In this document: in pieces, positions 19,877-28,646 of the stretch | How positions within the stretch are numbered: position 1 is the stretch's first letter | Layout of the letters: each line of letters starts with the position of its first letter | Source: Mastigias papua | Lineage: Eukaryota; Cnidaria; Scyphozoa; Rhizostomeae; Mastigiidae | Reading direction: 5' to 3' | NCBI GenBank assembly: GCA_964019165.1 | Contig: OZ025267.1 | Span: forward strand, 2,337,001-2,401,000 | Length of the DNA: 64,000 bases | The notes under the pieces: model-generated | The model's database searches: none | Told to the model about the DNA's origin: nothing | The model's input: the letters and a program-made list of their open reading frames with translations, nothing else | Made by a program: the position numbers and the translations under genes

Positions 19877-20719
19877 ATGAAATTAATTAATGTTAAATTC
19901 ACACAAAATCAAAAAGATAAATTAAGAAGAGCATATAATAAACGTGAAAATATTGGATTGAAATTAGTATATAATCCACATGGAGAAAGTATTTATGTTA
20001 ATTATAGACAATATAACAAATTAATGAAAGGCAAACCTGTGATTATTAATTTTAATGATTCACATTTCCGCGCAATGAAACAAGACGGAGGTAATTTATT
20101 ATCATCGTTAATAGGGCCAATAACAAAACTCGCAACTAAAGTAGCACCTGCTTTAACTAAAACAGTTCTACCAGGACTCGCTACAGGCGTTGCTAGCGCG
20201 TTAGGATCGTTGGGAATAGACTCATTGTTCAGCGGTAAAGGGATTGATGGGAAAACATCAGATATTATTAAAGCACTCGCTGTTATTGAGAATGAAGTCA
20301 GAAAGTTAAATAAACCACAAAAAAGTAAATTTGATGAAATTATGATGACAGGAAACGGTCAAACAGGAGGGTTTCTAGGGACCCTTCTCGCAAGTATAGG
20401 GTTACCGCTCGTTATAAAGGCTCTAACGGGCTCTGGTATCCATAACCGGCCGTTTGATATGCAAAGTTATAAAACACATCCTAAGAAAATACCAATACCG
20501 CAAAACCAACAACAGCCTATTGTAAAAGAGCCTGTAGATGGTACAGCATTAAAAGAATGGGAATTATGGAATCCACCGCCTTTTAATGATAATCATGAAA
20601 TGATTGAATACAAAGGTAAAGGTGTAAAAAAAAAAAGACCAAAAAAATCGGGAGAAGGCATCTTATTCGGAAAACAGAGCCCGTTCAAAAACGTGCCGTT
20701 GTTAAACATATTATTTTAA
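19877..20719 (+). CDS. Virion protein with hydrophobic helices, adenovirus pVI/pX-like (280 aa)
   Basis: An N-terminal basic domain (residues 1-68) is followed by long hydrophobic, Gly/Ala-rich helices at about 73-118 and 165-186. Between and after them are two sites that fit the adenain cleavage pattern (M/I/L)xGx-G: MTGN/G at 157-161 and LTGS/G at 183-187. The C-terminal third is Pro-rich, then strongly basic (A11 tract, KKKRPKK) and ends GKQSPFKNVPLLNILF, an ending I associate with coral and other Polinton proteins. The plan resembles adenovirus membrane-lytic precursor proteins released by the viral protease. The likely role is endosome rupture or core attachment. Confidence 0.65.
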   Translation: MKLINVKFTQNQKDKLRRAYNKRENIGLKLVYNPHGESIYVNYRQYNKLMKGKPVIINFNDSHFRAMKQDGGNLLSSLIGPITKLATKVAPALTKTVLPGLATGVASALGSLGIDSLFSGKGIDGKTSDIIKALAVIENEVRKLNKPQKSKFDEIMMTGNGQTGGFLGTLLASIGLPLVIKALTGSGIHNRPFDMQSYKTHPKKIPIPQNQQQPIVKEPVDGTALKEWELWNPPPFNDNHEMIEYKGKGVKKKRPKKSGEGILFGKQSPFKNVPLLNILF

Positions 20720-20772
20720 AATTTAAAGACACCAGTACAAGTAATACATATTTACAGTCATGGATTGATCAC

Positions 20773-21168
20773 ATGAAAATAAAGAACTTCGGTGGAATAT
20801 ATGCAAAAGATCAAATAACACCCGATATGATTAAACGTAAACATTTTTATATCATAAATTTAGACGATATGTATTCTTCGCCTACAAATGGCACACATTG
20901 GGTAGTCTTTTATGTTGATGATGATAGAATCGAGTATTTTGACAGCTATGGATTAAAACCACCACAAATCATCAGTGATTACGACTATATATATAACAGT
21001 TCACAATTACAGTCATATGAAAGTAAGGCTTGCGGTTATTATTGTTTATATTTTATTTATCATCGATCACATGGTTTTAATTTTTATGAAATTATAAAAC
21101 AGTTTAGTCTTGTTGATCTTGATTACAATCAAAATGTTATTAAAAATTTCTTTAATAATTATAATTAA
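20773..21168 (+). CDS. Adenain-like (Ulp1-fold) cysteine protease
   Basis: The maturation protease. Catalytic residues are H42 (GTHWVVFY), D57 (YFDSYG), Q78 as oxyanion residue and C87 (KACGYYC), in the adenain/Ulp1 order. The first ATG gives 131 aa and starts at MKIKNFGGIYAKD, which is a little inside the usual family start. The frame stays open upstream to 20620 without an ATG, and SWIDH precedes this Met in frame, so the natural N-terminus may come from a -1 shift on the A11 tract of the previous gene or from a non-ATG codon. Candidate substrates are the pVI/pX-like protein just upstream and other capsid precursors. Confidence 0.9.
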   Translation: MKIKNFGGIYAKDQITPDMIKRKHFYIINLDDMYSSPTNGTHWVVFYVDDDRIEYFDSYGLKPPQIISDYDYIYNSSQLQSYESKACGYYCLYFIYHRSHGFNFYEIIKQFSLVDLDYNQNVIKNFFNNYN

Positions 21169-21178
21169 TATTATATAC

Positions 21179-22165
21179 ATGGGTGTTCACGACGGGTCTC
21201 ATATTCTGAATTCAAACGATCAATATATAAAAAAACGTGAAGATATTGATATGCATAACAGAAAAATAGATAATCTAAAAACGATTTGTATGACAAATTC
21301 AACAAATAATTTAAAATATGCTATTAACATGGAATGCTTAATAAATTATACAATAAACAGCTTGTCAGAAACGTTGTTTTGGGAATATTATCAACAAGCG
21401 ACCGCATTTTATAAAATAGACACAGCGGATTCACATGAATTGACGTTTGATTCAGTGAGAAGCGTTTCGAAATTATTCGATCAGAGTCTGTCACAATCGA
21501 ATGCAGAACAAACCACATATAATTTACAACCGACAATTTGTACGAAAGCAAATAGAATAAATAATCGTTATTATCTTGAATTTGACGGGAGTAAAAAACA
21601 AAGAATGATATCTGATATAAACTTAAACGCAAGTGCGGGTGAAGAAGATATAATAAACATTTTTATCGTGTATTATATCGATTCATTTGGTGGCTCTTAT
21701 TGGACCAGATGCGGGCTATACGGGGCAGATAACGGTGGGTTTGATGCCTTTACCAGTTTTAGTCCACAGGGCGATTTAATCGTGTCGAAAACAACTAACG
21801 ATCATATAGTCATTGGAAAAAATGTCACAAACGGACGTTCGCCGATAGCAGATTTTCAAAATAAAGCAAATGCAGGAGAAATCGGCAAATGGATTTGTTT
21901 AAGTGTTCATTGGAATATTCCTAGTGAAACGTCATATGTTTATTGCAACGGAAAGAAATTGACGGATTTCACAAGCAGGACTACTATAGGAAGTACCCAA
22001 ATGACATTCGGGGACTTGAACCCATCATCTATTGCGCCGTTTTTTGGTAAAATAGCTAGTTTTTTATTATATAAAAATAAACGTATGTCAAAACATGATA
22101 TTTTAATTCATCATAAAGTGCTATGTAAATGGTATGGTGTTGATCATGATAATATTATATTCTAA
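21179..22165 (+). CDS. LamG/ConA-like attachment protein (328 aa)
   Basis: I place the start at 21179 (MGVHDGSHILNSNDQYIKK) because a hydrophobic leader from 21110 overlaps the protease gene and the MG-x-x-DG start is shared with the fibre gene that follows. The region from about 110 to 320 reads as a beta-sandwich of laminin-G/concanavalin type: YYLEFDGSKKQRM, then IFIVYYIDSF, then GKWICLSVHWN, then SYVYCNGKKLTDF, then FFGKIASFLLYKNKRMS. Such domains bind sugars or proteins. A position after the protease and before a fibre suggests a virion surface protein for host contact. Confidence 0.7.
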   Translation: MGVHDGSHILNSNDQYIKKREDIDMHNRKIDNLKTICMTNSTNNLKYAINMECLINYTINSLSETLFWEYYQQATAFYKIDTADSHELTFDSVRSVSKLFDQSLSQSNAEQTTYNLQPTICTKANRINNRYYLEFDGSKKQRMISDINLNASAGEEDIINIFIVYYIDSFGGSYWTRCGLYGADNGGFDAFTSFSPQGDLIVSKTTNDHIVIGKNVTNGRSPIADFQNKANAGEIGKWICLSVHWNIPSETSYVYCNGKKLTDFTSRTTIGSTQMTFGDLNPSSIAPFFGKIASFLLYKNKRMSKHDILIHHKVLCKWYGVDHDNIIF

Positions 22166-22264
22166 TATAATATATAAATGAACCATCATACATTAATATA
22201 TTTTATTCGCCGTTTGATTTTTACAATACCCTTACCATTAATATGGTTAATATTATTTCAATTA

Positions 22265-22281
22265 TTATAACATATATTATA
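22265..22281 (+). promoter_or_regulatory. 17-nt AT motif abutting the start codon
   Basis: TTATAACATATATTATA ends at the base before the ATG at 22282; one base differs from the copies at 15996 and 24504. Confidence 0.6.
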
Positions 22282-24498
22282 ATGGGAAAATATGACGGAG
22301 TAATCAGTGATAACAAAGATTTTGAAAATCAAATTAAATTTAACATGAATGATTTTCATTGGTCTAATGATAATATGATAAATATTAACAAAAATATTAA
22401 ATTTATTCTTCATAAATCACAATATAGTGATAAATTCACTATTACAAACGATACATTAGACATCGATAAAGACAAAATTGAAATTAATCCAAAATCTATT
22501 ATTCCTATAGATTCATCAGGTGTGCCTACAAGTATTATAAGCATTGATAATAATGACAAATTAAAACTTAATCTATCATCTGATTTCATGACTTTAAATA
22601 ACGCCCTGTATGTTAATTTAGGCCCTGGTTTAACAAGAGATGATCAAAATTATGTTACAGTTGATTTATATGATTGTAATCTCAAATTTATCAATAACAA
22701 ACTCTGCTTTGATAATTCAAGTTTAATTGATAACAGAAATTGTATAAAACTAGACGATAAAAATCGATTAAGATTAGATTATAATAAAGATGATTTTATA
22801 AAAGATTCAACAGGTAAATTATGGTTAAAGATATATGATAAGCATCTTAAAAGAACGCAAAACGGCGTGGAGATTAATATCGATAATGACACAATTCGTT
22901 ATGATACAAATCAATCTAAATTAATTTCAAGCATAGATAAATATGTTGTTCCTAAATACGATCAAAATGGCGATATTTATATTGATCAGATGAATAAAAA
23001 GATGAAGATCAACATAAATAACTACGTGGATGATAATATTGGATCGAAAGTTGTGATGAATACAAATAACAAAATCGATCTCGATATTGTTGACCAAACT
23101 GCGGGAGAGGTTTATTTTGACACAAACAATAAATTGACCCTGCGATTAGGGCATTATTTTCAACGAGACTCAAGTGGACATATTATTCCGGTTGTTAACA
23201 CAACACATGGTCTAAATCTTAATAATTACAAATTGAATTTAGACGTAAGTCCCCCATTAAATTATTCAAATAAAAAAGTAACATTAGATTATACACCATA
23301 TTTTAAATTATGTAGTGACGGCAAATTAAGTCTTGATATAGACAAATTAATCACAGACGTTATTATACCAAAGCAGAACGAGGGTATAAAATTAAATAAT
23401 GACCGCACGATATCGATTGATCAGTCTATTTTAACATCGTTACTTAATGTTGGTTCGTTATCAGCCCTGAAAATCGTAGGAAACACTCTTATTGTAGATG
23501 AGACTGAAATGTCAAAAAACGTAATTCGTCTCAATTCGAACAGCCCGTTAAAAAGAAGGTCTAATAACTATTTTGAAATCGTGTGTGATAGAGTTACAAT
23601 CGATAGTGACTTTACAACAGGCGCTTTGAAGGTTAAAGACACCTACGTGCCATCAGTTGTAACAGAAGATTATATTAAAAATAAAGTAATTAACGAATCG
23701 TACTTTAAAGAGTTGTTAAAATTTCAAGGACCGGCCATTTTAAAACGATGTAGTTTATGTTGGTGGAACCTCGATTATGAAGCAGATACTGAAAAAATAA
23801 TTGGTACATCAGATGTTAAAATTAAGAAATTTCACAATCAACAGCATAAATTTAATGATTTCTTTTATTTTACTACTGAAAATGACCCTACATATTATTA
23901 CAAGCATTATAGTATGGCGATTTTTAATACTGTTATAAACGATAATTATATATATTTTAATAATACTACACAAAAAATAAAATATACAGACATATTCAAT
24001 GAACAACCGAATTTAAGATCCTTCACATTTAATTTCGCGATAGAACCTCAAAAAAAGTCCGTAGATTTAAACAGCACATTAATGATGTGCGAAACCGACA
24101 ATTATATTAAATTATTATATAATAATCAAGGCTTAATTTTTAAGTTCGGTAAAATGGTGAGTTTTGTAGCTCCATTTGATCCGAATGAAATTATTGTATC
24201 AACAAATTCAATGTTAAATAAAAAAAATGTTATAACGTTTTATTATGGTTTTAATGAAATATTAATTATTTTAAATAGCCAAATTGTATATAACAAAACT
24301 AATATTTTATTCTTTTCATATGACCAGGGCAAGGATAATTTGTTAACACATAAATACCATGATTTTTACCTTGGTAATAATAGCGATAATTCACAAAGCT
24401 TTAACGGCAAATTTCACGACTTCTCAATGCTTCAGAATACATCACGTGACGAGGCAATAAATTTACATCAATATTATATGTATATCCATAATATATAA
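22282..24498 (+). CDS. Fibre-like protein: adenovirus-type shaft repeats plus LamG-like head (738 aa)
   Basis: The start MGKYDGVISDNKDF is chosen because the 17-nt motif abuts it; the open frame begins earlier at 22243. Residues about 55-410 consist of short alternating strands and turns such as ALYVNLGPGLTRDDQNYV (from about 108), GLNLNNYKLNLDVSPPL and LCSDGKLSLDIDKL, with many NNKLxLxI units. This closely resembles the triple beta-spiral repeats of adenovirus fibre shafts, including the VNLGPGL turn. From about 488 the sequence changes to a globular beta-rich head (CWWNLDYEA; FTFNFAIEPQ; VITFYYGFNEILIILN; FNGKFHDFSML) that looks LamG/ConA-like. I infer a trimeric attachment fibre. It shares the MG..DG start with the gene before it, possibly a docking peptide for the penton. 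Confidence 0.72.
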   Translation: MGKYDGVISDNKDFENQIKFNMNDFHWSNDNMININKNIKFILHKSQYSDKFTITNDTLDIDKDKIEINPKSIIPIDSSGVPTSIISIDNNDKLKLNLSSDFMTLNNALYVNLGPGLTRDDQNYVTVDLYDCNLKFINNKLCFDNSSLIDNRNCIKLDDKNRLRLDYNKDDFIKDSTGKLWLKIYDKHLKRTQNGVEINIDNDTIRYDTNQSKLISSIDKYVVPKYDQNGDIYIDQMNKKMKININNYVDDNIGSKVVMNTNNKIDLDIVDQTAGEVYFDTNNKLTLRLGHYFQRDSSGHIIPVVNTTHGLNLNNYKLNLDVSPPLNYSNKKVTLDYTPYFKLCSDGKLSLDIDKLITDVIIPKQNEGIKLNNDRTISIDQSILTSLLNVGSLSALKIVGNTLIVDETEMSKNVIRLNSNSPLKRRSNNYFEIVCDRVTIDSDFTTGALKVKDTYVPSVVTEDYIKNKVINESYFKELLKFQGPAILKRCSLCWWNLDYEADTEKIIGTSDVKIKKFHNQQHKFNDFFYFTTENDPTYYYKHYSMAIFNTVINDNYIYFNNTTQKIKYTDIFNEQPNLRSFTFNFAIEPQKKSVDLNSTLMMCETDNYIKLLYNNQGLIFKFGKMVSFVAPFDPNEIIVSTNSMLNKKNVITFYYGFNEILIILNSQIVYNKTNILFFSYDQGKDNLLTHKYHDFYLGNNSDNSQSFNGKFHDFSMLQNTSRDEAINLHQYYMYIHNI

Positions 24499-24503
24499 TA
24501 AAA

Positions 24504-24520
24504 TTATAATATATATTATA
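24504..24520 (+). promoter_or_regulatory. 17-nt AT motif abutting the start codon
   Basis: TTATAATATATATTATA ends at the base before the ATG at 24521 and is identical to 15996-16012. Confidence 0.6.
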
Positions 24521-24961
24521 ATGGATTCACCGGAAAAAGTTATAAAATTTATGAATGAAAATTGCTATCTCTTTGAAAAACAATATGAGGATGTTGATAA
24601 AAATGTCTTAAAAGCCGCGATAGCTTATAAATATTTATTAGCTGTTTATTTAGACATTAAAAATATAACAATTGATCAAATCTTAATTGAAAACGATTAT
24701 GACATTGGGCTTATCGGTCCTGGTCACTCCTGCCTAACGTCTATATGTGAGAGAATCTGTCCAAATCGCGTCTGTCATTTGCATTCTATTCTCCATGACT
24801 GTTACGGGCGTATTTACTTGAAATATAATCAAGGTCGTGGTTATGTTTATATGTTTAATTCTCCTAAATGGATGAAAAAATGCCCGTTGTTCGGCCATAT
24901 CACCGGTTTGTTGTATTCGATATATTATAACATTAGATATTATCGTGAATATCAAACTTAA
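24521..24961 (+). CDS. Cys-rich phospholipase A2-like protein (146 aa)
   Basis: A GLIGPGHSC loop followed by CERICPNRVCHLHSILHDCYGR resembles the Ca-binding loop and the CxxHDxCY active site of secreted phospholipases A2 (catalytic His-Asp about residues 90-92). The N-terminal 60 residues are helical. The match is weaker than for the protein at 10588 and the two are not close relatives, so this would be a second, separate acquisition. Its last 29 bp overlap tail-to-tail with the leftward gene that follows. It could instead be an unrelated Cys-rich protein. Confidence 0.5.
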   Translation: MDSPEKVIKFMNENCYLFEKQYEDVDKNVLKAAIAYKYLLAVYLDIKNITIDQILIENDYDIGLIGPGHSCLTSICERICPNRVCHLHSILHDCYGRIYLKYNQGRGYVYMFNSPKWMKKCPLFGHITGLLYSIYYNIRYYREYQT

Positions 24962-25493
24962 ATATTTCTTTAATCTTTTGCCAAGTGATTAAATATTCGT
25001 TTGTTTTTCTAACATTATTCCGTATTTTAATATTACGACATTTTCTATGTTTTAAAAATTCAATATATATTTGTCTGATAACATATTTTAAATTAATTTT
25101 TTTAATCATATTATTATCTTTTTGCCATTCGATAATTTTATTACAATATTCTAAGATAATATATTTTTGATATTCACTCATAAATATATTATATTTTTTG
25201 TTAATTTCATTCAAGGTGTTTAATATATAATATTTTCTGTGATATATAGACTTCTTCTTATTATAATAGCAATCATACGGTTGCAAATCAGCGTTGAAAT
25301 AATTTATTAAACATGAACAGTTTTTACAATATTTACCATTTTCATGAACATAATAATCAATACTATTACAGTTCTCACATTCATCGCGTTCTTTTGTGAT
25401 TTGATATTTTAATATCTTGAGATATTTATCACAATAAAGACAATAGCTTTGATCCATTTTAAGAAATTGAATATGAATGTCACGATTACACAT
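24933..25493 (-). CDS. VLTF3-like zinc-ribbon protein, putative late transcription factor (186 aa)
   Basis: Residues 17-65 contain CLYCDKYL and then CENCNSIDYYVHENGKYCKNC, a zinc ribbon. After it comes YHRKYYILNTLNEINKKYNI and a long helical region with INLKYVIRQIYIEFLKHRK and a final TWQKIKEIF. Ribbon, then a YxRxxY/H..L helix start, then a helical tail is the plan of poxvirus-type late transcription factor 3, which occurs in giant viruses and in some Polinton-like viruses. The call is from pattern only. A second ATG at 25457 (MDQSYC) could be the true start. It is transcribed against the virion genes and could act on the conserved AT motif before them. Confidence 0.5.
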   Translation of the reverse strand: MCNRDIHIQFLKMDQSYCLYCDKYLKILKYQITKERDECENCNSIDYYVHENGKYCKNCSCLINYFNADLQPYDCYYNKKKSIYHRKYYILNTLNEINKKYNIFMSEYQKYIILEYCNKIIEWQKDNNMIKKINLKYVIRQIYIEFLKHRKCRNIKIRNNVRKTNEYLITWQKIKEIFKFDIHDNI

Positions 25494-25507
25494 ATGTATA
25501 TTATATA

Positions 25508-26692
25508 TTATATTTGTTTCTTCAATATAATCTTTTTTTTGATAAATGATCTACACTTCCCATGAGATTTATCATAAGTATTTTGATCATAAAAACTATC
25601 AAATAATGCTCGATGACAAAAGACATAACTTAAACATTTTATTGAATCATTTTTTAACATAGATTCAAAATCATCTTTACTTATGATAAGAGAATATTTC
25701 TTTATAAAATATTTTAAGAATACTAATTTATCATATTTAATTATTTCTTTCATAATATCCTTTGCCACAAATGGGCAGCCTTGATCAATAAGATATTTTA
25801 TAACACTGATTTTTTTATTTTGAACAGCTAAACGACACGAGTTGTCATCAAATAATAAAATATCATTTTTACGTAAATATTTAATGCAATCTAAATCACA
25901 ATATTTGACTGCTGTTATGGCAGTATATAATTCATAATCACACATAGATTCAACCAAAAATTTTATACAATCTAATAAATTATTCTCAATAGCCAATGAA
26001 AATGTATTATGTGTTATTTTAGATCCATTTTCGTGAGCATATTCTAAACATTCTCGTTTACCATCTTTTAAACAACATAATGTAGCGCTTAAATCATCAA
26101 ATTTTAAATCCATAATTTCATGTAAATATTTTAAGATTCTTAGATCATTATTTTTACATGCTTCATTAATCATGTCTTCATCTGTTGGACATCCGTTTTC
26201 GCATGCATATTCGAGACAACCAAAATTATTATTTTGAATTGCCTTATAAATAGTCATTTCATCCCATGGACAGCCATTATCATGAGCATATTTTAAACAA
26301 TGTATATAACCGTACTCAGCCGCAATATCACACACTTGTGTATTCCATGGACATTTATTATCATGTAAATATCTCATAATACCTAATGCATCACCTTTAC
26401 AAGCGTTTATCATTGTTTTTTCATCAATTGTATCACCATTATCATGTGCGTATTTTAAGCATTGTAAATTATTATATTCTGCTGCTATATTACATACGCC
26501 TTTCAATGAACAACATTCTTGTCTATGAGCTTTTTTTAAACATTCTAAATGACCTATTTGTGCTGCAGACTTAGTACGATTTAAAGAATAATCTTGATCT
26601 AATTGTTGGTATTTTAACTGAATATCAAAACATTTTTTAAAATCACCCATATTCTCTTTTTGTGTGATTTCGCAAAAATAACAACTACTCAT
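25508..26692 (-). CDS. Ankyrin-repeat protein of giant-virus type (394 aa)
   Basis: Twelve or so repeats of about 27-33 residues with cores such as IHCLKYAHDNGCPWDEMT and LECLKKAHRQE run from about residue 45 to 340. The N-terminus (CYFCEITQKENMGDF) has CxxC but no clear finger. The last 50 residues are less regular and basic. No F-box or PRANC-like C-terminus is evident. It is followed by the related gene at 26727-27902 in tandem, 34 bp apart. The role is likely binding of host proteins. Confidence 0.85.
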   Translation of the reverse strand: MSSCYFCEITQKENMGDFKKCFDIQLKYQQLDQDYSLNRTKSAAQIGHLECLKKAHRQECCSLKGVCNIAAEYNNLQCLKYAHDNGDTIDEKTMINACKGDALGIMRYLHDNKCPWNTQVCDIAAEYGYIHCLKYAHDNGCPWDEMTIYKAIQNNNFGCLEYACENGCPTDEDMINEACKNNDLRILKYLHEIMDLKFDDLSATLCCLKDGKRECLEYAHENGSKITHNTFSLAIENNLLDCIKFLVESMCDYELYTAITAVKYCDLDCIKYLRKNDILLFDDNSCRLAVQNKKISVIKYLIDQGCPFVAKDIMKEIIKYDKLVFLKYFIKKYSLIISKDDFESMLKNDSIKCLSYVFCHRALFDSFYDQNTYDKSHGKCRSFIKKKIILKKQI

Positions 26693-26726
26693 TATAATTA
26701 TATATGGCGATATTTCTTTAAGTATT

Positions 26727-27902
26727 TTAAACGCATTTATATTTTATATATTGTAAGCAATCTTTTATTTCTATATTTCTTGGTTTGATATGTTTTAATA
26801 TTTTATTTTTGTCATAATAATAACCATTTTCAATAGCATATTTCATAATCCCATAATCTCCGTTATCTACGGCAATATAAACAATCTTTTTACTCATTGG
26901 GCAACCATTTTCATGAGCATATTTAAAGCAATCATAATGTCTATTTTTAACTGCTATTTCACATACTCTCATATTCCAATGACATTTAATGCTACGAAGA
27001 TATTTTAAACATTCTAATTCGCCATATTCACAGGCGAGCAAACAGACTGTCGTTTGTCTTCTGTCTATTTTACAACCATTTTCATAAGCATATTTTAAAC
27101 AATCTAAACTACCTTTTTTAATAGCACGATAAATTGTTCTACTTTTCCATTTACAGCCATTTTCATGAGCATATTTTAAACATTCTAATTCATCATTACT
27201 TGCAGCCATTTCACATGTTAAACTATCCCAATGGAATTCGTTTTTATGAGCATATTTTAAACATTCTAAATGACCAAAAGCAGATGCATTTAAACAAGTG
27301 AAAAGATCCTTTGGACAACCATTTTCACAAGCATATTTTAAACAATCTAAATGCCCATTGTTTGCAGCACTTCGGCAAACATTGTCATTCCATGGGCAGT
27401 TATTTTCATGAGCGTATTTTAAACAAGCCAATCTACCATTTAAAGCAGCTATAGCGCATGTTTCATAACCCCAAGGACATCCATTTTCATGAGCATATTT
27501 AAGACAATCTAAATGACCATTTTGTACCGATACATTGATTGTTTCCCCGTTCCATGAACAACCGTTTTCATGAGCATATTTTAAACATTCTAATTGACCG
27601 TATTCAGCGGCTGTAGTACAAATATCCGCCCAATCATATTTTTTAATATGTAATAAATATTTTAAACAATTCATTTGCCCATATTTAACAGCCAAATTTA
27701 AATAATGATTTTCATTGATCATAAATATTTCATAGTCTTCATTGCTATTTTTATCAAGACCATATTTTAAACATTCTAAATGGCCATTTCTTATAGCCTC
27801 CTCTTCATCATTTGTTATACAACATTTTTTATAACCATGTTTTACAGGAATCGAATTATAATCAATAATTTTTCTCGCACTTAAACATTGTAATGAAAAC
27901 AT
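26727..27902 (-). CDS. Ankyrin-repeat protein of giant-virus type (391 aa)
   Basis: About a dozen highly regular 27-residue repeats (for example GHLDCLKYAHENGCPWGYET) fill the protein from about residue 35 to 375. They are nearest in type to the left-end gene at 9196. The ATG at 27902 is preceded on the minus strand by TATATATATATAAATTATAAGAG, like the leader of that gene. It ends 40 bp inside the right TIR boundary, so ankyrin genes face inward from both TIRs. Cys and Trp in the CPW motif are kept in most units, which argues for selection. Confidence 0.88.
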   Translation of the reverse strand: MFSLQCLSARKIIDYNSIPVKHGYKKCCITNDEEEAIRNGHLECLKYGLDKNSNEDYEIFMINENHYLNLAVKYGQMNCLKYLLHIKKYDWADICTTAAEYGQLECLKYAHENGCSWNGETINVSVQNGHLDCLKYAHENGCPWGYETCAIAALNGRLACLKYAHENNCPWNDNVCRSAANNGHLDCLKYACENGCPKDLFTCLNASAFGHLECLKYAHKNEFHWDSLTCEMAASNDELECLKYAHENGCKWKSRTIYRAIKKGSLDCLKYAYENGCKIDRRQTTVCLLACEYGELECLKYLRSIKCHWNMRVCEIAVKNRHYDCFKYAHENGCPMSKKIVYIAVDNGDYGIMKYAIENGYYYDKNKILKHIKPRNIEIKDCLQYIKYKCV

Positions 27903-28216
27903 CTCTTATAATTTATATATATATAATATTTTTTTAAGTTATTTTAATCTCACAACCCATGTTACCAATCAATAAATCCAATCAACCAATAACCAATAAC
28001 CTAACCAATAACAAATGAATTAAAACCGCACGAAAATGCTGCAAATACATAATACTATTCTTTGTGACTAAGCTAAAATGCCAATAAAATGGGTTAATTG
28101 GTATTGAAATTAAAATTGAAATTAAAATTGATGCCAAATAATAACCCCATTTAGTAAGGTTATTTAGTAAGGCCAATGGAAAATTGCTAGTTTATAAAAC
28201 AATTGACTGATTGAAT

Positions 28217-28646
28217 GGCCACATTATTTTAGCTAAAGCTAAAATAATCTGGCCGGGTGATTCCATTATTCACGGCCGTTTAAGACTAAATTGTCTAAAA
28301 CCAATAAATAACAAATAATCCATGCCCCATTAAGTAACCCTATAAGTAAGGTTTATTTATTAACGCCAATGAAAAATGGGTTAATTAGTAAAGTCATTGG
28401 AAAATGGCTAGTTTATAAAACAATAAAATGTTTACCAATAAAATTATGTTATAGAATAATACTTATTTTATATATGCTAGTGACTGAAACCAGTATCACA
28501 CGACGATACATAAAGCTAACGCTTTATGTAGTATTAGCTGCGCTAATACTAATGCGTCGCGTGGTCTTGCTCGCCACTAAACCAGGTTTAACTTTGTCAA
28601 AAACCTACGGTTTTTAACTTCGTTAAACCTCGCTTAGTGGCTCGCG
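28217..28646. repeat. Hairpin cluster in right TIR
   Basis: Mirror of the four stem-loops at 8437-8866, unchanged in sequence. Confidence 0.9.
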
